This document shows, in pieces, positions 42,923-43,804 of a stretch of DNA of 43,804 nucleotides. Each line of letters opens with the position of its first letter. The stretch's first letter is position 1. Origin of the DNA: a virus; the IMG/VR virus record IMGVR_UViG_3300047471_000080, positions 1-43,804 of that record. One strand, 5' to 3'. The translations under genes and the position numbers were made by a program. The notes beneath the pieces were generated by a model that worked only from the letters and a program-made list of their open reading frames with translations, was not told the origin of the DNA and did not search any database.

Positions 42923-43436
42923 AATCTGGCGTCCGGTTCCCGGCTACGAAGGCGACTATGAGGCGTCCTCGCATGGGCGTATTCGGTCGTGGGTGTGGAG
43001 GGGTAATCCGAAGCACGGTGCGAAGCTCTTGCCAGAACCAAGAATCATCGAAGGTTGGGTGAATTCGCATGGCCGTCGATACGTGACCTTGCGAGCGCGA
43101 TCACAACCAGTTGGCCGTGTGATCTGTAGCGCGTTTCATGGGCCTGCCTCGCTGAAATATGACGCGGCACACTACGATGGCGATAAGTTAAACAACCGCC
43201 CAGATAATTTACGTTGGGCGACTCGGGCCGAAAACGAAGCCGACAAGAATCGACACGGAACGAGACATCGTGGCAGTCAGTTGTGGTTTTCTAAACTGAC
43301 TGAAGACGGGGTGAGGGCTATTCGTTCATTCCGTGAGTCGGGACGCAGTTATTCATGGCTGGCGGCTGAATTCCAAGTCAGTATGTCTTCGATAGTGGCA
43401 GTTCTCAAGGGTCGCACATGGAAACACGTCAAATGA
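42915..43436 (+). CDS. HNH homing endonuclease (NUMOD4 + HNH)
   Basis: 173 residues, TTG start overlapping the winged-helix gene by eight bases. NUMOD4 module first (EIWRPVPGYEGDYEASSHGR). Next is the HNH core: AAHYDGDKLNNRPDNLRWAT with His and Asn catalytic positions, ending RAENEADK. The C-terminal helix-turn-helix (LTEDGVRAIRSFRESGRSYS, LAAEFQVSMSSIVAVLKG) should read the target. Lower GC content than neighbouring genes and the displaced gene end after it mark it as a mobile insertion. Confidence 0.88.
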   Translation: MSEIWRPVPGYEGDYEASSHGRIRSWVWRGNPKHGAKLLPEPRIIEGWVNSHGRRYVTLRARSQPVGRVICSAFHGPASLKYDAAHYDGDKLNNRPDNLRWATRAENEADKNRHGTRHRGSQLWFSKLTEDGVRAIRSFRESGRSYSWLAAEFQVSMSSIVAVLKGRTWKHVK

Positions 43437-43501
43437 TGCGGGATTACCGGGTGGAGCGGGACGGGCGGAAGTTCACGGTGACGGAGTATCGGCTGCTATG
43501 A
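43433..43501 (+). pseudogene. Displaced 3' end of the winged-helix gene
   Basis: A 22-codon remnant (MMRDYRVERDGRKFTVTEYR, then LL) follows the HNH gene. Its GRKFTVTEYRLL ending matches the ITEYRLV and ISEYRLV endings of the two winged-helix copies. It is GC-rich like the resident genome. Its stop is joined by ATGA to the next gene. It could still be translated as a short peptide. Confidence 0.6.
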
Positions 43502-43677
43502 CGGCTCGGCGGTCAGAGGCGGCCACGGCGTTCATTCAGGGCATGCGTAAACGTGGGCGCAAACCTCGCTGGTCTGAGGACTTGAATGGCTCACTTCCTG
43601 AGCGCGTGCACATGAACCGGATGAAGACTGTGGCCTTAGACCTCCTGCATCAAGGGAAACGTGCTAAGAAACGTTGA
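43498..43677 (+). CDS. Small basic protein (59 residues)
   Basis: ATGA overlap with the winged-helix remnant. The product MTARRSEAATAFIQGMRKRG continues RKPRWSEDLNGSLPERVHMN and ends LDLLHQGKRAKKR. Very basic with RKRGRKPRW near the middle, so nucleic-acid contact is likely. No family was recognised. It would have been coupled to the intact winged-helix gene before the HNH insertion. Confidence 0.6.
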   Translation: MTARRSEAATAFIQGMRKRGRKPRWSEDLNGSLPERVHMNRMKTVALDLLHQGKRAKKR

Positions 43678-43721
43678 CGGCTCCGCGCACTGAGAGGCAG
43701 CACTAACGCTGTTCCTGCGCT

Positions 43722-43759
43722 TGGACGTGCCGCCGGTCGCGTGGAGACTACCGGCACCT
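43722..43759 (+). repeat. 38-bp terminal direct repeat, right copy
   Basis: Identical to 485-522, including the stem-loop (43732-43737 with 43750-43755). No T run follows here. It lies 45 bases before the window end, downstream of the right-hand winged-helix/HNH module. I see no gene after it. Confidence 0.85.
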
Positions 43760-43804
43760 CACTTTCCTATTGCACTGACTAACACGCCGTGATACCGTGT
43801 CGCC

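Overview
The window looks like a near-complete or complete genome of a tailed double-stranded DNA phage with a P22-type (podovirus-like) head and tail machine. Evidence: a small-terminase-like protein, large terminase (4274-5767), long P22-type portal (6687-9026), scaffold-like protein (9080-10045), P22-type coat protein (10056-11300), a gp4-like adaptor (12249-12986), a gp10-like tail stabilisation protein (21877-23010) and a run of ejection-protein-like genes (27940-35305), all in the usual order. DNA is GC-rich, genes are tightly packed, and most junctions are ATGA/GTGA/TAATG overlaps. No ribosomal RNA, tRNA, host gene, integrase, recognisable repressor or DNA polymerase was seen. The phage therefore probably relies on host replication. 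A lipoprotein candidate and an M15-type endolysin fit a Gram-negative host, which I cannot name.

Layout. 1-3881: small early-type genes, a VRR-NUC nuclease, and two overlapping DNA methyltransferases (an amino-methyltransferase and a cytosine-C5 enzyme). 3874-14332: packaging, head and head-tail genes. 14335-17206: a DUF2341/LamG-like protein and a large collagen-like fibre. 17206-21764: a five-gene sugar cassette (GT2 glycosyltransferase, PIG-L-like/methyltransferase fusion, DUF6625-like protein, sugar C-methyltransferase-like protein, second small glycosyltransferase-like protein). 21764-26812: tail genes, two more collagen-like proteins and a polyglycine-rich adhesin. 26850-27949: a GNAT acetyltransferase and a 2-oxoglutarate/Fe(II) oxygenase. 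27940-35305: ejection and internal proteins, ending with a polyvalent-type protein. 35302-38901: lysis genes, a glycoside-hydrolase-like protein and small membrane proteins. 38834-39820: the only minus-strand operon (three genes, one with a Tat-like leader fused to a coat-protein-like segment). 39821-39905: a divergent control region with a perfect 13-bp inverted repeat. 39906-43677: early small genes, an SSB-like protein, two HNH proteins and a winged-helix gene that also occurs at the left end.

The most interesting theme is a possible virion-modification system. Four proteins carry Gly-Pro-Thr repeats (11993, 15446, 24892, 25239), and the phage also encodes a putative prolyl-hydroxylase-like oxygenase and a glycosyltransferase/sugar-modifying cassette embedded among the tail genes. 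The sequence shows the families and their proximity. That the enzymes act on the phage's own collagen-like fibres is inference.

The two ends are related. Positions 1-82 are identical to 42624-42705, and a 38-bp element at 485-522 recurs at 43722-43759. The right-hand copy carries an intact HNH endonuclease followed by what looks like the displaced 3' end of the winged-helix gene. This may reflect homing-type mobility, or alternative alleles of one locus caught at the ends of an assembly of a circularly permuted genome.
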